64,000 bases of DNA from Streptomyces sp. ADI95-17 (GTDB lineage Bacteria > Actinomycetota > Actinomycetes > Streptomycetales > Streptomycetaceae): positions 878,286-942,285 of the forward strand of contig NZ_ML123046.1 of assembly GCF_003846175.1 (NCBI RefSeq), given 5' to 3'. The position numbers and the translations under genes were made by a program. A model generated the notes under the pieces. That model did not search any database. It saw only the letters and a list, made by a program, of their open reading frames with translations, and had not been told where the DNA came from. This document shows, in pieces, positions 1 to 8,249 of this stretch; the first letter of the stretch is position 1, and every line of letters begins with the position of its first letter.

Positions 1-810
1 TATCACCGGGCGGGCCTCCTTGCCCAGGCGCCGCTCCAGCTCCCTGGAGAGCTGCGTGGCCATGCCGGCGAACCGCTCGTGCCCGTAGATGTCCTTGGTG
101 CCCTGCTCGATCTCCATGGACGTGCCCTCGCGGGGCTTGGCGCCCTCGGCGACGACGACGATCGCGAACTTCTTGCCCGCCGAGAACCGCCGGCCGACCA
201 CCTCGGTCAGCTCGTCGATGTCGAACGGGCGCTCCGGCACCACGATGGCGTGCGCGCCGGCCGCCATTCCCGAGTGCAGGGCGATCCAGCCGGTGTGGCG
301 GCCCATGACCTCGACGATCAGCACCCGCTGGTGCGATTCGGCGGTCGTCTTGAGCCGGTCGAGCGCCTCGGTCGCGACACCGACGGCGGTGTCGAAGCCG
401 AAGGTCACATCGGTCGAGGCGATGTCGTTGTCGATGGTCTTCGGGACGCCGACGATCGGCAGGCCCGCCTCGGAGAGCAGATTGGCCGCCTTCAGCGTGC
501 CCTCGCCGCCGATCGGGATGATCGCGTCGAGACCGAGATCGGAGACATGGCCCCTGGCCTGCTCCACACCGCCGCGCAGATGGGCGGGCTGGACCCGGGA
601 GGAGCCGAGGATCGTGCCGCCCCGGGCGAGGATGCCGCCGACCGCGTCGAGGTCGAGCTTGCGGTAGTCGCACTCAAGGAGGCCCTTCCACCCGTCGTGG
701 AAGCCGATGACCTCGTCGCCGTGGTCGACCACCGCGCGATGAACGACGGAACGGATGACGGCGTTGAGGCCGGGGCAGTCGCCGCCGGAGGTGAGCACAC
801 CAATTCGCAT
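1..810 (-). CDS. pfkA: 6-phosphofructokinase (C-terminal part beyond window)
   Basis: Phosphorylates fructose 6-phosphate to fructose 1,6-bisphosphate in cytosolic glycolysis. The 270 visible codons start at the ATG at 810 and carry the nucleotide loop GGDCPG (residues 10-14) and the TIDNDI active-site segment (125-130). Residue 104 is Gly (GGEG) and 124 is Lys (PKTIDND). In the family, Gly104 points to ATP and Lys124 is usual for pyrophosphate enzymes. The mixed Gly/Lys pair is, as I recall, typical of Streptomyces ATP-dependent enzymes, so ATP use is inferred. It lies 143 nt downstream of gatD, behind a hairpin, so it probably has its own promoter. The 3' end is cut by the window edge. Confidence 0.93.
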   Translation of the reverse strand, partial: MRIGVLTSGGDCPGLNAVIRSVVHRAVVDHGDEVIGFHDGWKGLLECDYRKLDLDAVGGILARGGTILGSSRVQPAHLRGGVEQARGHVSDLGLDAIIPIGGEGTLKAANLLSEAGLPIVGVPKTIDNDIASTDVTFGFDTAVGVATEALDRLKTTAESHQRVLIVEVMGRHTGWIALHSGMAAGAHAIVVPERPFDIDELTEVVGRRFSAGKKFAIVVVAEGAKPREGTSMEIEQGTKDIYGHERFAGMATQLSRELERRLGKEARPVI

Positions 811-870
811 TGCCCGGGAAACCTTTGCAACGTGGGCCGACGACCGGACCACGTCGTCCGGTTGGATCCC

Positions 871-896
871 CGCCACCCTACCGGCGCAGGGTGGCG
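871..896 (-). terminator. Hairpin downstream of gatD
   Basis: A perfect 9-bp inverted repeat (CGCCACCCT and AGGGTGGCG, 8-nt loop) sits between the gatD stop and the pfkA start. It has no clear T-tract, as is common for Streptomyces terminators. It probably ends the murT-gatD transcript; a role in the pfkA leader is the alternative. Confidence 0.5.
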
Positions 897-953
897 GGAC
901 CGAACCGGGCGTCCGCCTGCTGGACTCCGCTCAGACGAGCGAAAAGCCCCTCA

Positions 954-1682
954 TCAGGCGGGCTGTGTCGCCGACGCGATGCGCTCGGCGCGCAGCGCCT
1001 CGTACCAGCGGTCGTCCGTCGGCGGCAGGGCGTTCACATCGAGGGCCAGCTTCAGCAGCAGGTCCGCGATCAGCGGGTTGCGAGCCATGACCGGGCCGTG
1101 CATGTACGTACCGAAGACGGTGTCGTTGTACGCGCCCTCGGTGCCGTCGCCGGTGCCGTTGCCCCGGCCGAACTGCACCCGGGCGAACGGCCGCGCCGTC
1201 GGGCCGAGATGGGTGACGCCCTGGTGGTTCTCGAACCCGGTCAGCGGCGGCAGACCGAGGTGCGGGTCGATGTCCGCCAGTACGTCACCGACGCAGCGGG
1301 CACCCTCGCCGCGGGTGGAGACCACGTCGAGCAGCCCGAGACCCGGCTCGCGCTCACCGAGGTCGTTGATGAACTCGTGGCCGAGGATCTGGTAGCCCGC
1401 GCAGACCGAGAAGATGATCGCGCCGTTCGACGCGGCCCGGCTGAGCCCGCCGTCGCGGCGCAGCCGCTCCGCGGCGAGCCGCTGCGGCCGGTCCTCACCG
1501 CCGCCGATCAGATAGATGTCGCCGGACGTCGGGATCGGCTGGTCGCTGCGCACGTCGACGCGCTGCACATCGAGACCGCGCTGCCGGGCCCGGCGCTCCA
1601 CCACCAGCGCGTTGCCCTGGTCGCCGTAGGTGCTGAGGAGGTCGGGGTAGACCCAGACCAGACGCAGACCGTTGTTGCTCAT
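954..1682 (-). CDS. gatD: Lipid II isoglutaminyl synthase, glutaminase subunit GatD
   Basis: Glutamine amidotransferase subunit (242 aa) that supplies ammonia to MurT, which amidates the alpha-carboxylate of D-Glu in lipid II. It is a CobB/CobQ-type class I amidotransferase. The nucleophile is in FSVCAGYQILG (Cys94, the same number as in Staphylococcus GatD) and the catalytic His is in the YMHGP segment. The ATG at 1682 follows a GGAGAGGA ribosome site and lies 34 nt after the murT stop, so the pair is one operon. The protein is cytosolic and works at the inner membrane face. The family assignment is secure; the in vivo substrate is inferred from pairing with murT. Confidence 0.93.
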   Translation of the reverse strand: MSNNGLRLVWVYPDLLSTYGDQGNALVVERRARQRGLDVQRVDVRSDQPIPTSGDIYLIGGGEDRPQRLAAERLRRDGGLSRAASNGAIIFSVCAGYQILGHEFINDLGEREPGLGLLDVVSTRGEGARCVGDVLADIDPHLGLPPLTGFENHQGVTHLGPTARPFARVQFGRGNGTGDGTEGAYNDTVFGTYMHGPVMARNPLIADLLLKLALDVNALPPTDDRWYEALRAERIASATQPA

Positions 1683-1716
1683 GCTTCGTCCTCTCCGGAG
1701 GTGGCCGGGGCCGGGG

Positions 1717-2955
1717 TCAGTTGCCGACACGACGGCGCAGATCCTGGAAGGCGGTGTAGTTGGCGATGACCTCGATACGGCCGGGCGGGGCCTGCTGCAC
1801 GGCCTCGTCGAGGTTCTCGCAGACCCGGAAGTCGAGACCGGCCACTTCGAGACGGACCGCCAGGTCCAGCTTGCGGTCGCCGAGCACGAAGATCGGGTGA
1901 CCGGCGAGCTGGGTGTAGTCCACGTCCCACAGCCAGGAGGTGTCCGTGCCGTCCGCGCCACGGGCGTTGACGGAGAGGATCACCGGCGTGGGCGGCGGGT
2001 CGATCAGGGAAAACGTTTCGAGCCAGCCCGCCGGGTTCTTCGCCAGCAGCAGCCGCAGCTCACGGCCGAGGAAGGACACCACGTCGTAGCGGCCCGCGAC
2101 GGCCTGCACCTGGTACATGCGCTCCAGCGCGACCTGCGGCGGCACACCGAAGACGGCGGCCACGGCGGCGGAGCTGGTGGCGTTGGCCTTGTTGGCGCGG
2201 CCGGGCAGCTGGAGGTGGATCGGCCATGCCGAACCGTGCGGGTCCAGGACGTAGTCGCCGTGCAGGACCCAGCTGGGGGCCGGCCGGCGGAATCCGCACT
2301 CGCCGCAGAACCAGTCGTCGCCGGGGCGCTGCATCACACCGCCGCAGGAGGGGCAGGACCAGGCGTCGTCCTTCCACGCCTGTCCCGCCGCCACCCACAC
2401 CACATTGGGGGAGGAGGAAGCCGCCCAGACGATCAGCGGGTCGTCCGCGTTCGCGACGATCACGGCCTTCGAGCCGGACAGCCCCTCACGCCACTTCTCC
2501 GCCAGCATCCGGGTCTCCGCCGCGCGGTCCAGCTGGTCGCGGGAGAGGTTGAGCAGTGCGATCACCTTGGGCGTCGTGTCGCGCGCGACCCCGGCGAGGT
2601 ACTTCTCGTCCACCTCGATCACGCCGTACTGCGCGTCCGAGCCGCCGGCCAGCGCCGAGGTGATGCCCGCCGGCATGTTGGCGCCGAGCGCGTTGGACAC
2701 CACCGGGCCCGCGGCCCGCAGTGCTTCGGCGATCAGCCGGGTGGTCGTCGTCTTGCCGTTCGTCGCCGACACGAGGATCACGTCCAGGTGCTGCGCCAGC
2801 CGCCCCAGCAGGTCGGGGTCGAGCTTGAGCGCCACCCGGCCGCCGATCACCGATCCGCTGCCGCGCCCTGCGGCGCGTGACACCGCCGCCGCGGCCTTGC
2901 CCGCCGTCACGGCCAGCTTGGCCCGCGGCGACAGCGGGTCCGTGTTGCCTGCCAT
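1717..2955 (-). CDS. murT: Lipid II isoglutaminyl synthase, ligase subunit MurT
   Basis: Mur-ligase-like subunit (412 aa) that, with GatD, converts the lipid II stem-peptide glutamate to isoglutamine. The ATP loop is SATNGKTTTT (63-72), followed by a Mur-ligase central domain containing VDEKYLA. An inserted zinc ribbon, absent from other Mur ligases, has Cys201, Cys204, Cys217 and Cys220. The C-terminal DUF1727 domain closes the protein. The start at 2955 is chosen over the longer frame because GGAGGA lies about 9 nt upstream. It is the first gene of the murT-gatD operon and is divergent from the deformylase gene. Confidence 0.93.
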   Translation of the reverse strand: MAGNTDPLSPRAKLAVTAGKAAAAVSRAAGRGSGSVIGGRVALKLDPDLLGRLAQHLDVILVSATNGKTTTTRLIAEALRAAGPVVSNALGANMPAGITSALAGGSDAQYGVIEVDEKYLAGVARDTTPKVIALLNLSRDQLDRAAETRMLAEKWREGLSGSKAVIVANADDPLIVWAASSSPNVVWVAAGQAWKDDAWSCPSCGGVMQRPGDDWFCGECGFRRPAPSWVLHGDYVLDPHGSAWPIHLQLPGRANKANATSSAAVAAVFGVPPQVALERMYQVQAVAGRYDVVSFLGRELRLLLAKNPAGWLETFSLIDPPPTPVILSVNARGADGTDTSWLWDVDYTQLAGHPIFVLGDRKLDLAVRLEVAGLDFRVCENLDEAVQQAPPGRIEVIANYTAFQDLRRRVGN

Positions 2956-3048
2956 CGTCCTAGATCCTCCTTGCATCGGTCCACGCCCAGCCTATCGATG
3001 TCCGGCGCGGCGCCCGCACCCTGGCACCGCCGGGAAGGTGGAGGTCGC

Positions 3049-3627
3049 GTGGAACGTACGATTGCGGCCATGCGAAACCGCCCGATCCCCGGCAGTTCCG
3101 GACTGATTCGTGCCATGAGCCTGCTCGGTGATCCGGTGTTGCACGGGGCCTGTGAACCCGTCACCGACTTCGGCCCGTCGCTCGCCCGGCTCGTCGAGGA
3201 CATGTACGCCACCATGTACGCGGCCGAGGGCGTCGGCCTCGCGGCCAACCAGATCGGCGTGCCGCTGCGGGTGTTCGTCTACGACTGCCCGGACGACGAC
3301 GACATCCGTCACCTCGGGCACCTCGTCAACCCCAGACTGGTCGAGGCCGACGGCATCACCGTACGCGGCCCGGAGGGCTGCCTCTCGCTGCCCGGCCTCG
3401 AAGCGGCCACCCCGCGGTTCGACCGTGCGGTCGTCGAGGGCCGCACGGTCGACGGCGAACCGGTCCGGATCACCGGCACCGGGTTCTTCGCCCGCTGCCT
3501 CCAGCACGAGTGCGACCATCTCGAAGGCACGGTCTACACGGACCGGTTGACCGGGCTGCGCCGCAGAAGGGCGATGCGAGCGGCCCGCCGCGCTCCCTGG
3601 GCGCGCACCGGTGAGGCCGCGTCCTAG
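3049..3627 (+). CDS. def: Peptide deformylase
   Basis: Removes the N-formyl group from nascent proteins in the cytosol. All three deformylase motifs are present: GVGLAANQIG (61-70), EGCLSLPG (109-116) and HECDH (153-157), giving metal ligands Cys111, His153 and His157 and catalytic Glu154. The length of 192 aa is normal, with a basic tail. The GTG at 3049 has GGTGGAGG just upstream; the ATG at 3070 is an alternative start that loses seven residues. Its stop codon lies in the first unit of a 14-bp tandem repeat shared with the convergent tetR gene. Streptomyces carry several deformylases, and which paralogue this is cannot be told here. Confidence 0.92.
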   Translation: MERTIAAMRNRPIPGSSGLIRAMSLLGDPVLHGACEPVTDFGPSLARLVEDMYATMYAAEGVGLAANQIGVPLRVFVYDCPDDDDIRHLGHLVNPRLVEADGITVRGPEGCLSLPGLEAATPRFDRAVVEGRTVDGEPVRITGTGFFARCLQHECDHLEGTVYTDRLTGLRRRRAMRAARRAPWARTGEAAS

Positions 3628-3686
3628 AAACCGCGTCCTGGAAACCGCGTCCTGGAAACCGCGTCCTGGAAACCGCGTCCTAGAAT
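3617..3686. repeat. Five-unit 14-bp tandem repeat spanning two stop codons
   Basis: Five head-to-tail copies of CCGCGTCCTGGAAA begin at 3617, 3631, 3645, 3659 and 3673. The three inner units read CTGG, while the outermost two read CTAG. Those two CTAG tetramers supply the TAG stop of def (3625-3627, plus strand) and the TAG stop of the convergent tetR gene (3680-3682, minus strand). The array is the whole intergenic region. Confidence 0.9.
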
Positions 3687-4330
3687 CCCGGTCCGCCCGG
3701 ACGGTCGCCCGCCGCGGCCAGCCTTCCCCACAGCAGATCGGCCAGGCTGCTCACCAACTGTTGGCGGGAGCAGGGGCGTTCGCCCAGCCACCAGTCGCCC
3801 GCGGCGTGCATCATGCCGACGATGCCGTGGCCCCAGATCCGGGCCATGGCCTCGCTGTCCGGGCCCAGGTCCACCCGCTCGGCGATCACCAGGGCGAGTT
3901 CCTCGCCGAGTCTGCGCAGTAGGGGTGCCGAGTGCCGTCCGACGTCGAAGCCCTGCTCCGTCGAGGGTGCCGCGTCGTCGGAGGGGTGCATCAGGAAGCG
4001 GTAGACCTGCGGGCGGGCCTCGATCGCCGCGAGGTAGGTGTCGAGCGTCGACTCGACGCGCCGGCGGCGCTCGGCGGGGGCGTCGAGCGCGGCCCGCAGT
4101 GCGATCAGCAGCGCGTCGGTGTGGCGCTTGGCGAGGGCGCGGTAGAGGCCGCCCTTGTCGCCGAAGTGCCGGTAGAGGATCGGCTTGGTGATCCCGGCCT
4201 CCGCCGCGATGGCGTTCATCGAGGCCCCGGGCCCGTCCCTGAGCACCACGCGGTCGGCGGCTTCGAGCAGCTCGCGGCGGCGGCTCTCGGCCGCTGTCCG
4301 CTGTCGCTCTGCCTGTCGTGTGCTCTCCAT
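3680..4330 (-). CDS. TetR-family regulator (fatty-acid/acyl-CoA type context)
   Basis: DNA-binding repressor of 216 aa. The N-terminal helix-turn-helix covers roughly residues 15-60, with the recognition helix in ITKPILYRHFGDKGGLYRAL. The C-terminal ligand-binding region is divergent, so the effector is unknown. The ATG at 4330 has GGAGAGG just upstream; an upstream in-frame extension runs into the promoter and is rejected. It is divergent from an acyl-CoA dehydrogenase gene, and an inverted repeat lies between them, so it most likely represses that gene and perhaps itself. An acyl-CoA effector would be typical but is inference only. Confidence 0.9.
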   Translation of the reverse strand: MESTRQAERQRTAAESRRRELLEAADRVVLRDGPGASMNAIAAEAGITKPILYRHFGDKGGLYRALAKRHTDALLIALRAALDAPAERRRRVESTLDTYLAAIEARPQVYRFLMHPSDDAAPSTEQGFDVGRHSAPLLRRLGEELALVIAERVDLGPDSEAMARIWGHGIVGMMHAAGDWWLGERPCSRQQLVSSLADLLWGRLAAAGDRPGGPGF

Positions 4331-4421
4331 GTCGCCTCTCCCCGCCCCTGGCTGTGCAAATGCGTCCTGCCTGCGCAACGTAACACCCTGCCCAGCGCCG
4401 TGCGGATCCGAACCGGGACGG

Positions 4422-4450
4422 TTGACAGAGGCTACTTGTCGGTAACAGAC
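4422..4450 (+). promoter_or_regulatory. Candidate promoter of the acyl-CoA dehydrogenase gene
   Basis: A perfect TTGACA -35 hexamer (4422-4427) is followed after 17-18 nt by a weak -10 (ACAGAC/CAGACT, near 4445-4451). The -10 falls inside the neighbouring inverted repeat, so a repressor bound there would block RNA polymerase. Read by eye only. Confidence 0.45.
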
Positions 4451-4469
4451 TGCGGTTACCGCAAGTAAC
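4431..4469. promoter_or_regulatory. Candidate TetR operator (inverted repeat)
   Basis: Two arms, TACTTGTCGGTAAC (4433-4446) and GTTACCGCAAGTA (4455-4467), are inverted copies that differ by one inserted base and flank a short centre. This size and symmetry suit a TetR dimer or pair of dimers. It sits between the divergent tetR and acyl-CoA dehydrogenase genes and overlaps the promoter candidate. Confidence 0.6.
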
Positions 4470-4503
4470 GAGTGGTTTTTCACAGCAGTACGTGGAGGGG
4501 AAC

Positions 4504-5730
4504 ATGGCGGAGTTCACGCTCGAACTCAACGATGACCAGAAGCAGGTCCGTGACTGGCTTCACGGCTTCGCCGCGGATGTGATCCGTCCGGCGGCTTCGG
4601 AGTGGGACGAGCGTGAGGAAACGCCCTGGCCCGTCATCCAGGAGGCGGCCAAGGTCGGCATCTACTCCCTCGACTTCTACGCCCAGCAGTTCTTCGACCC
4701 GACGGGCCTCGGCATCCCGATGGCGATGGAGGAGCTCTTCTGGGGGGACGCGGGCATCGCCCTGTCCATCGTCGGTACGGGCCTGGCGGCCGTGGGCGTC
4801 CTCGCCAACGGCACCGAGGAGCAGATCGGCACCTGGATCCCGCAGATGTACGGCGACCCCGACGACGTCAAGGTCGCGGCCTTCTGCTCCTCCGAGCCGG
4901 ACGCCGGCTCCGACGTCGCCTCGATGCGCACCCGCGCGGTGTACGACCAGGCCAAGGACGAGTGGGTGCTGAACGGCACCAAGACCTGGGCGACCAACGG
5001 CGGCATCGCCAACGTCCATGTCGTCGTCGCCGTGGTCGACCCCGAGCTGGGGTCCAAGGGGCACGCCTCGTTCATCGTGCCGCCGGCCACCCCCGGGCTC
5101 TCCCAGGGCCAGAAGTTCAAGAAGCACGGCATCCGTGCCTCGCACACCGCCGAGGTCGTCCTGGAGGACGTCCGGATCCCCGGCCACTGCCTCCTCGGCG
5201 GCAAGGAGAAGCTCGACCAGCGCCTGGCGCGGGCCCGTGAGCGCGCCGCCTCCGGCGGTGAGCGGGTGAAGAACGCCGCGATGGCCACCTTCGAGGCGTC
5301 CCGCCCCGCGGTCGGAGCCATGGCCGTCGGCACCGCCCGTGCGGCGTACGAGGTGGCGCTGGACTACGCGAAGACCCGAACCCAGTTCGGCCGGCCCATC
5401 ATCGACAACCAGGGCATCGCCTTTCAGCTCGCCGACATGCGCACGCAGATCGACGCGGCCCGGCTGCTGGTGTGGCGTGCCTCGTGGATGGCGACCACCG
5501 GCAAGCCGTTCACCTCGGCCGAGGGCTCGATGTCCAAGCTGTACGCGAGCGAGACCGCGAAGAAGGTCACCGCCCAGGCCGTCCAGATCCTCGGCGGCAA
5601 CGGCTTCACCCGGGAGTACCCGGTGGAGCGGATGCACCGGGACGCGGCGATCTACACGATCTTCGAGGGCACCAGCGAGATCCAGCGCCTGGTGATCGCC
5701 CGCACCCTGTCGGGCATGCCGATCCGCTGA
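4504..5730 (+). CDS. Acyl-CoA dehydrogenase
   Basis: FAD-dependent alpha,beta-desaturation of acyl-CoA, the first step of beta-oxidation or branched acyl-CoA breakdown, in the cytosol. The 408-aa protein has the N-terminal helical domain, the FAD/substrate signature CSSEPDAGSDVASMRT, and the C-terminal segment QILGGNGFTREYPVERMHRD. The likely catalytic base is Glu388 in YTIFEGTSEIQ. The ATG at 4504 has GGAGGGG 4-10 nt upstream and is preferred to a start four codons earlier. It is probably controlled by the divergent TetR protein. Chain-length preference cannot be read from sequence. Confidence 0.93.
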   Translation: MAEFTLELNDDQKQVRDWLHGFAADVIRPAASEWDEREETPWPVIQEAAKVGIYSLDFYAQQFFDPTGLGIPMAMEELFWGDAGIALSIVGTGLAAVGVLANGTEEQIGTWIPQMYGDPDDVKVAAFCSSEPDAGSDVASMRTRAVYDQAKDEWVLNGTKTWATNGGIANVHVVVAVVDPELGSKGHASFIVPPATPGLSQGQKFKKHGIRASHTAEVVLEDVRIPGHCLLGGKEKLDQRLARARERAASGGERVKNAAMATFEASRPAVGAMAVGTARAAYEVALDYAKTRTQFGRPIIDNQGIAFQLADMRTQIDAARLLVWRASWMATTGKPFTSAEGSMSKLYASETAKKVTAQAVQILGGNGFTREYPVERMHRDAAIYTIFEGTSEIQRLVIARTLSGMPIR

Positions 5731-5736
5731 CCGTGT

Positions 5737-5771
5737 GTGTCCCCGGCCGCCTGCCCGGCGACCGGGGACAC
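5737..5771. terminator. Bidirectional terminator hairpin
   Basis: A 10-bp perfect stem (GTGTCCCCGG, 5737-5746, with CCGGGGACAC, 5762-5771) and 15-nt loop lies between the convergent acyl-CoA dehydrogenase and peroxidase genes, ending 6 nt before the peroxidase stop. Confidence 0.65.
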
Positions 5772-5777
5772 GGTCCG

Positions 5778-6266
5778 TCAGGCAGGCAGCAGGGCCTCGA
5801 TGGCCGCGACGAGTTCGGGTGCCTGGGGCTCGACGCGCGGGCGCAGACGGGCGACCGGTTCGCCCGCCGGCGAGATGAGGAACTTCTCGAAGTTCCACTG
5901 GACGTCACCGGCCTCGCCGTCCGCGTCCGCCAGCTGCGCCAGCTCGGCGTAGAGCGGGTGGCGCCCCTCGCCGTTCACCTCGGTCTTCTCCAGCAGCGGG
6001 AAGCTGACCCCGTACGTGGTCGAGCAGAAGGTCTGGATCTCCTCCGGGCTCCCCGGCTCCTGGCCGGCGAACTGGTTGCACGGCACGCCGAGCACGGTGA
6101 AGCCGCGGTCCGCGTAGTCGTTCTGGAGCTTCTCCAGGCCCTCGTACTGCGGGGTGAGCCCGCACTTGGACGCGACATTCACCAACAGGACGGCCCGGCC
6201 CCGGTAGACGGCCAGGGACGTGGGCTCGCCGGTGAGCGTGCGCAGGGGGATGTCGTGCAGCGTCAT
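5778..6266 (-). CDS. Glutathione peroxidase-family thiol peroxidase
   Basis: Reduces hydrogen peroxide or organic hydroperoxides in the cytosol. The 162-aa thioredoxin-fold protein carries the family signature NVASKCGLTPQY with the peroxidatic residue as Cys35 (not selenocysteine), the second block GVPCNQFAGQEPG and the catalytic-triad Trp/Asn in WNFEKFL. Actinobacteria make mycothiol, not glutathione, so the physiological reductant is probably thioredoxin. The ATG at 6266 has GAGGAG upstream; the longer frame has no support. About 215 nt upstream hold only its leader and no gene. Confidence 0.9.
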   Translation of the reverse strand: MTLHDIPLRTLTGEPTSLAVYRGRAVLLVNVASKCGLTPQYEGLEKLQNDYADRGFTVLGVPCNQFAGQEPGSPEEIQTFCSTTYGVSFPLLEKTEVNGEGRHPLYAELAQLADADGEAGDVQWNFEKFLISPAGEPVARLRPRVEPQAPELVAAIEALLPA

Positions 6267-6482
6267 GAGGTCTCCTCGTGAGGTGTGGCTTCCGCAGCCA
6301 TTGTCACGCCCCCGTCCGCTCCGTACGAAGCCCGTTCCCCGTCCGTCCGGGCCCCCGCACGCCACCGACCTGCGGGAGTCCGTCCGCGGAGGCGTCCGGG
6401 GCATGACCCCGACGAGCGACCCGTGTACGGATACCGGCCGAGCCCCGGACTCCTGTGCCCCGACCGGGGATCCGTGCGCCGC

Positions 6483-7025
6483 TCACCGGCCGGGCAGCGC
6501 CTGTGCGGGGCCGATCGCCTTGTAGTAGAGCGTCGTCGGCCTCAGGACCCCGGCCGGATCCCCGGCGTAGTCCGGGATCGAGCCGCACTCCGTCCAGCCC
6601 GCCGAACGGTAGAGCCGCTCGGCCGGACTTCCGCTCTCGGTGTCCAGGACCAGCAGTGTGACACCCGCCCCGGCGGCCGACCGCTCGGCGGCGTCGAGCA
6701 GCGACCGGCCCACGCCCCGGCCGCGGGCCGACGGACGCACCATCAGTTTGGCCACCTCCGCGCGGTGCCGGGCGTTGGGCAACTGCGCCCGGTCCAGGGC
6801 GATGGTCCCGGCGACCCGTTCCGCGTCGCGGGCGATCCAGACCTGGAGGCGGCCCGCGTCGACGGCCCCGGCCCGCTCCCGCCACCAGCCGGCGGCCACC
6901 TCGCGGTCCAGCGGCGCGAGGAAACCCACCGACGATCCGCCGTCCACGGTGTCCACCAGGAGCGCGGCCAACTCATCGGCGTAGGTGACCAGTTCGTGGC
7001 CGCGTACGGGAACGATCTCGATCAT
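6483..7025 (-). CDS. GNAT-family N-acetyltransferase
   Basis: Acetyl-CoA-dependent transferase of 180 aa with unknown acceptor. The acetyl-CoA loop is RPSARGRGVGRSLLDAAE (motif A, about residues 97-114) and motif B is near ERLYRSAGW. It starts 13 nt after the stop of the XRE-cupin regulator gene, with GAGAGGA in the spacer, so the two form an operon. The regulator may sense or control the same small molecule. No substrate can be inferred. Confidence 0.88.
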   Translation of the reverse strand: MIEIVPVRGHELVTYADELAALLVDTVDGGSSVGFLAPLDREVAAGWWRERAGAVDAGRLQVWIARDAERVAGTIALDRAQLPNARHRAEVAKLMVRPSARGRGVGRSLLDAAERSAAGAGVTLLVLDTESGSPAERLYRSAGWTECGSIPDYAGDPAGVLRPTTLYYKAIGPAQALPGR

Positions 7026-7038
7026 GTGCAGGGTCCTC

Positions 7039-7623
7039 TCACGGCAGAACGATCATCAGTGCATAGCGGACCTGCCCCGGCCCGGGGCAGTGGAAGTGCG
7101 AGGGGCCGCGCAGCCGGAACCGGAGGCAGTCGCCGCGGCGCACGGTGTGCACGGTGCCGTCGACGGTGATCTCGACCGTTCCCTCCAGCACCCAGACGTG
7201 CTGCTCCACGCCGGACACCGGCGCGTTCTCGTACGCGATGGCGGCCCCCGCGTCGAGGGTGCCCTCGATGACCTCCGCGCGCAGGCCGCTGTGCGGCGGC
7301 GACACCGAGCGGCGTACGAAGCCCGATGCCTCGTCACGCCAGACCGGTTGCCGTGCGGCCGGGACGAGCTGCGGGGGCTCCGCCTCCACCTCCAGCAGCA
7401 GCCGGGACATCGTCCGCCCGTAGACCGTGCACAACCTGCCGAGCAGGGCGGCGGTCGGGCTCAGCTCGCCGCGTTCCAGCCGGGACAGCGTGGACCGGCT
7501 CACCCCGCTGCGCCGCGAGAGCTCGTCCAGCGACCAGCCGCGTTCGGTGCGCAGTTCACCCAGCCTCGCGGCGAGCCGGGCATCGACGGAGCCGGGCTCC
7601 GTCTCTTCGGTTTCTCTCATCAT
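7039..7623 (-). CDS. XRE-family regulator with C-terminal cupin domain
   Basis: Transcription factor of 194 aa. An N-terminal Cro/CI helix-turn-helix (RLGELRTERGWSLDEL through SRSTLSRLERGELSP) is followed by a cupin barrel (about 120-190) containing EQHVWVLEGTVEITVDG. Such proteins bind a small ligand in the cupin and often control an adjacent enzyme, here the downstream acetyltransferase. There are two tandem ATG codons, 7623 and 7620, and either may be used. No good ribosome site is seen, so the mRNA may be leaderless. The inverted repeat ATCAT-GGAG-ATGAT (7619-7632) covers the start and could be an autoregulatory site. Confidence 0.87.
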   Translation of the reverse strand: MMRETEETEPGSVDARLAARLGELRTERGWSLDELSRRSGVSRSTLSRLERGELSPTAALLGRLCTVYGRTMSRLLLEVEAEPPQLVPAARQPVWRDEASGFVRRSVSPPHSGLRAEVIEGTLDAGAAIAYENAPVSGVEQHVWVLEGTVEITVDGTVHTVRRGDCLRFRLRGPSHFHCPGPGQVRYALMIVLP

Positions 7624-7781
7624 GGAGATGATATCCCTGTACGGAGACGGATCGTGTGCCGGCGGCGCTCCCGGGGAACGGCTGTTCTGCCGGGCGGGTG
7701 CCGACATGACACGCTGGGTCGGGGGAGGTCCCGGTGGCCCGCTCGGTCCGCCGGGTCGCTCGGCTACCCGAGGAGGCCGCA

Positions 7782-8231
7782 ATGGCCAGTACCACCAGCG
7801 GGCCGTCGGTGGCGCCCGCCACCCCTTCGAGCTCGCACCATCCCTTCCGGATCGGCTGGACCGCCTTCGCTGCGGTGCTGATGATCTTCGGCGGAGCGAT
7901 GGCGATCTTCGAAGGAATCGCCGCCATAGCCAAGGACGCCGTGTTCGTCGCCACCCGCGACTATCTGTTCCGGTTCAACCTCACCGGCTGGGGCTGGATC
8001 CACCTCGCACTCGGCATCCTCATCGTGATCGCCGGCTGCGCGCTGTTCACCGGAGCCGCATGGGCACGTGTGGTGGGCATCGTGCTCGCGGGCCTGAGCG
8101 CACTCGCCAACTTCCTGTGGCTGCCCCACTACCCGCTCTGGTCGATCGTGCTCATGGCCATCGACGTCTTCGTCATCTGGGCGCTGTGCGCGAGTCCGTT
8201 CCAGGAGAACCAGGAGAAGGAGAGCGTCTGA
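7782..8231 (+). CDS. DUF7144-type integral membrane protein
   Basis: 149-aa membrane protein with four predicted hydrophobic spans (about residues 25-47, 66-88, 92-113, 117-138), a disordered Ser/Thr/Pro-rich N-terminus and a charged C-terminal tail. Paralogues are abundant in Streptomyces; no function is known to me. AGGAGG lies 6 nt before the ATG. It is divergent from the XRE-cupin gene (158-nt spacer) and convergent with the CLC gene (18-nt spacer). Confidence 0.87.
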   Translation: MASTTSGPSVAPATPSSSHHPFRIGWTAFAAVLMIFGGAMAIFEGIAAIAKDAVFVATRDYLFRFNLTGWGWIHLALGILIVIAGCALFTGAAWARVVGIVLAGLSALANFLWLPHYPLWSIVLMAIDVFVIWALCASPFQENQEKESV

Positions 8232-8249
8232 GGTCACGGCGGAGGTCCG

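Noticed and set aside
4480..5898. A 472-codon minus-strand frame opposite the acyl-CoA dehydrogenase gene
   Set aside because: Shadow frame; the plus strand has the full dehydrogenase with catalytic Glu and a ribosome site.
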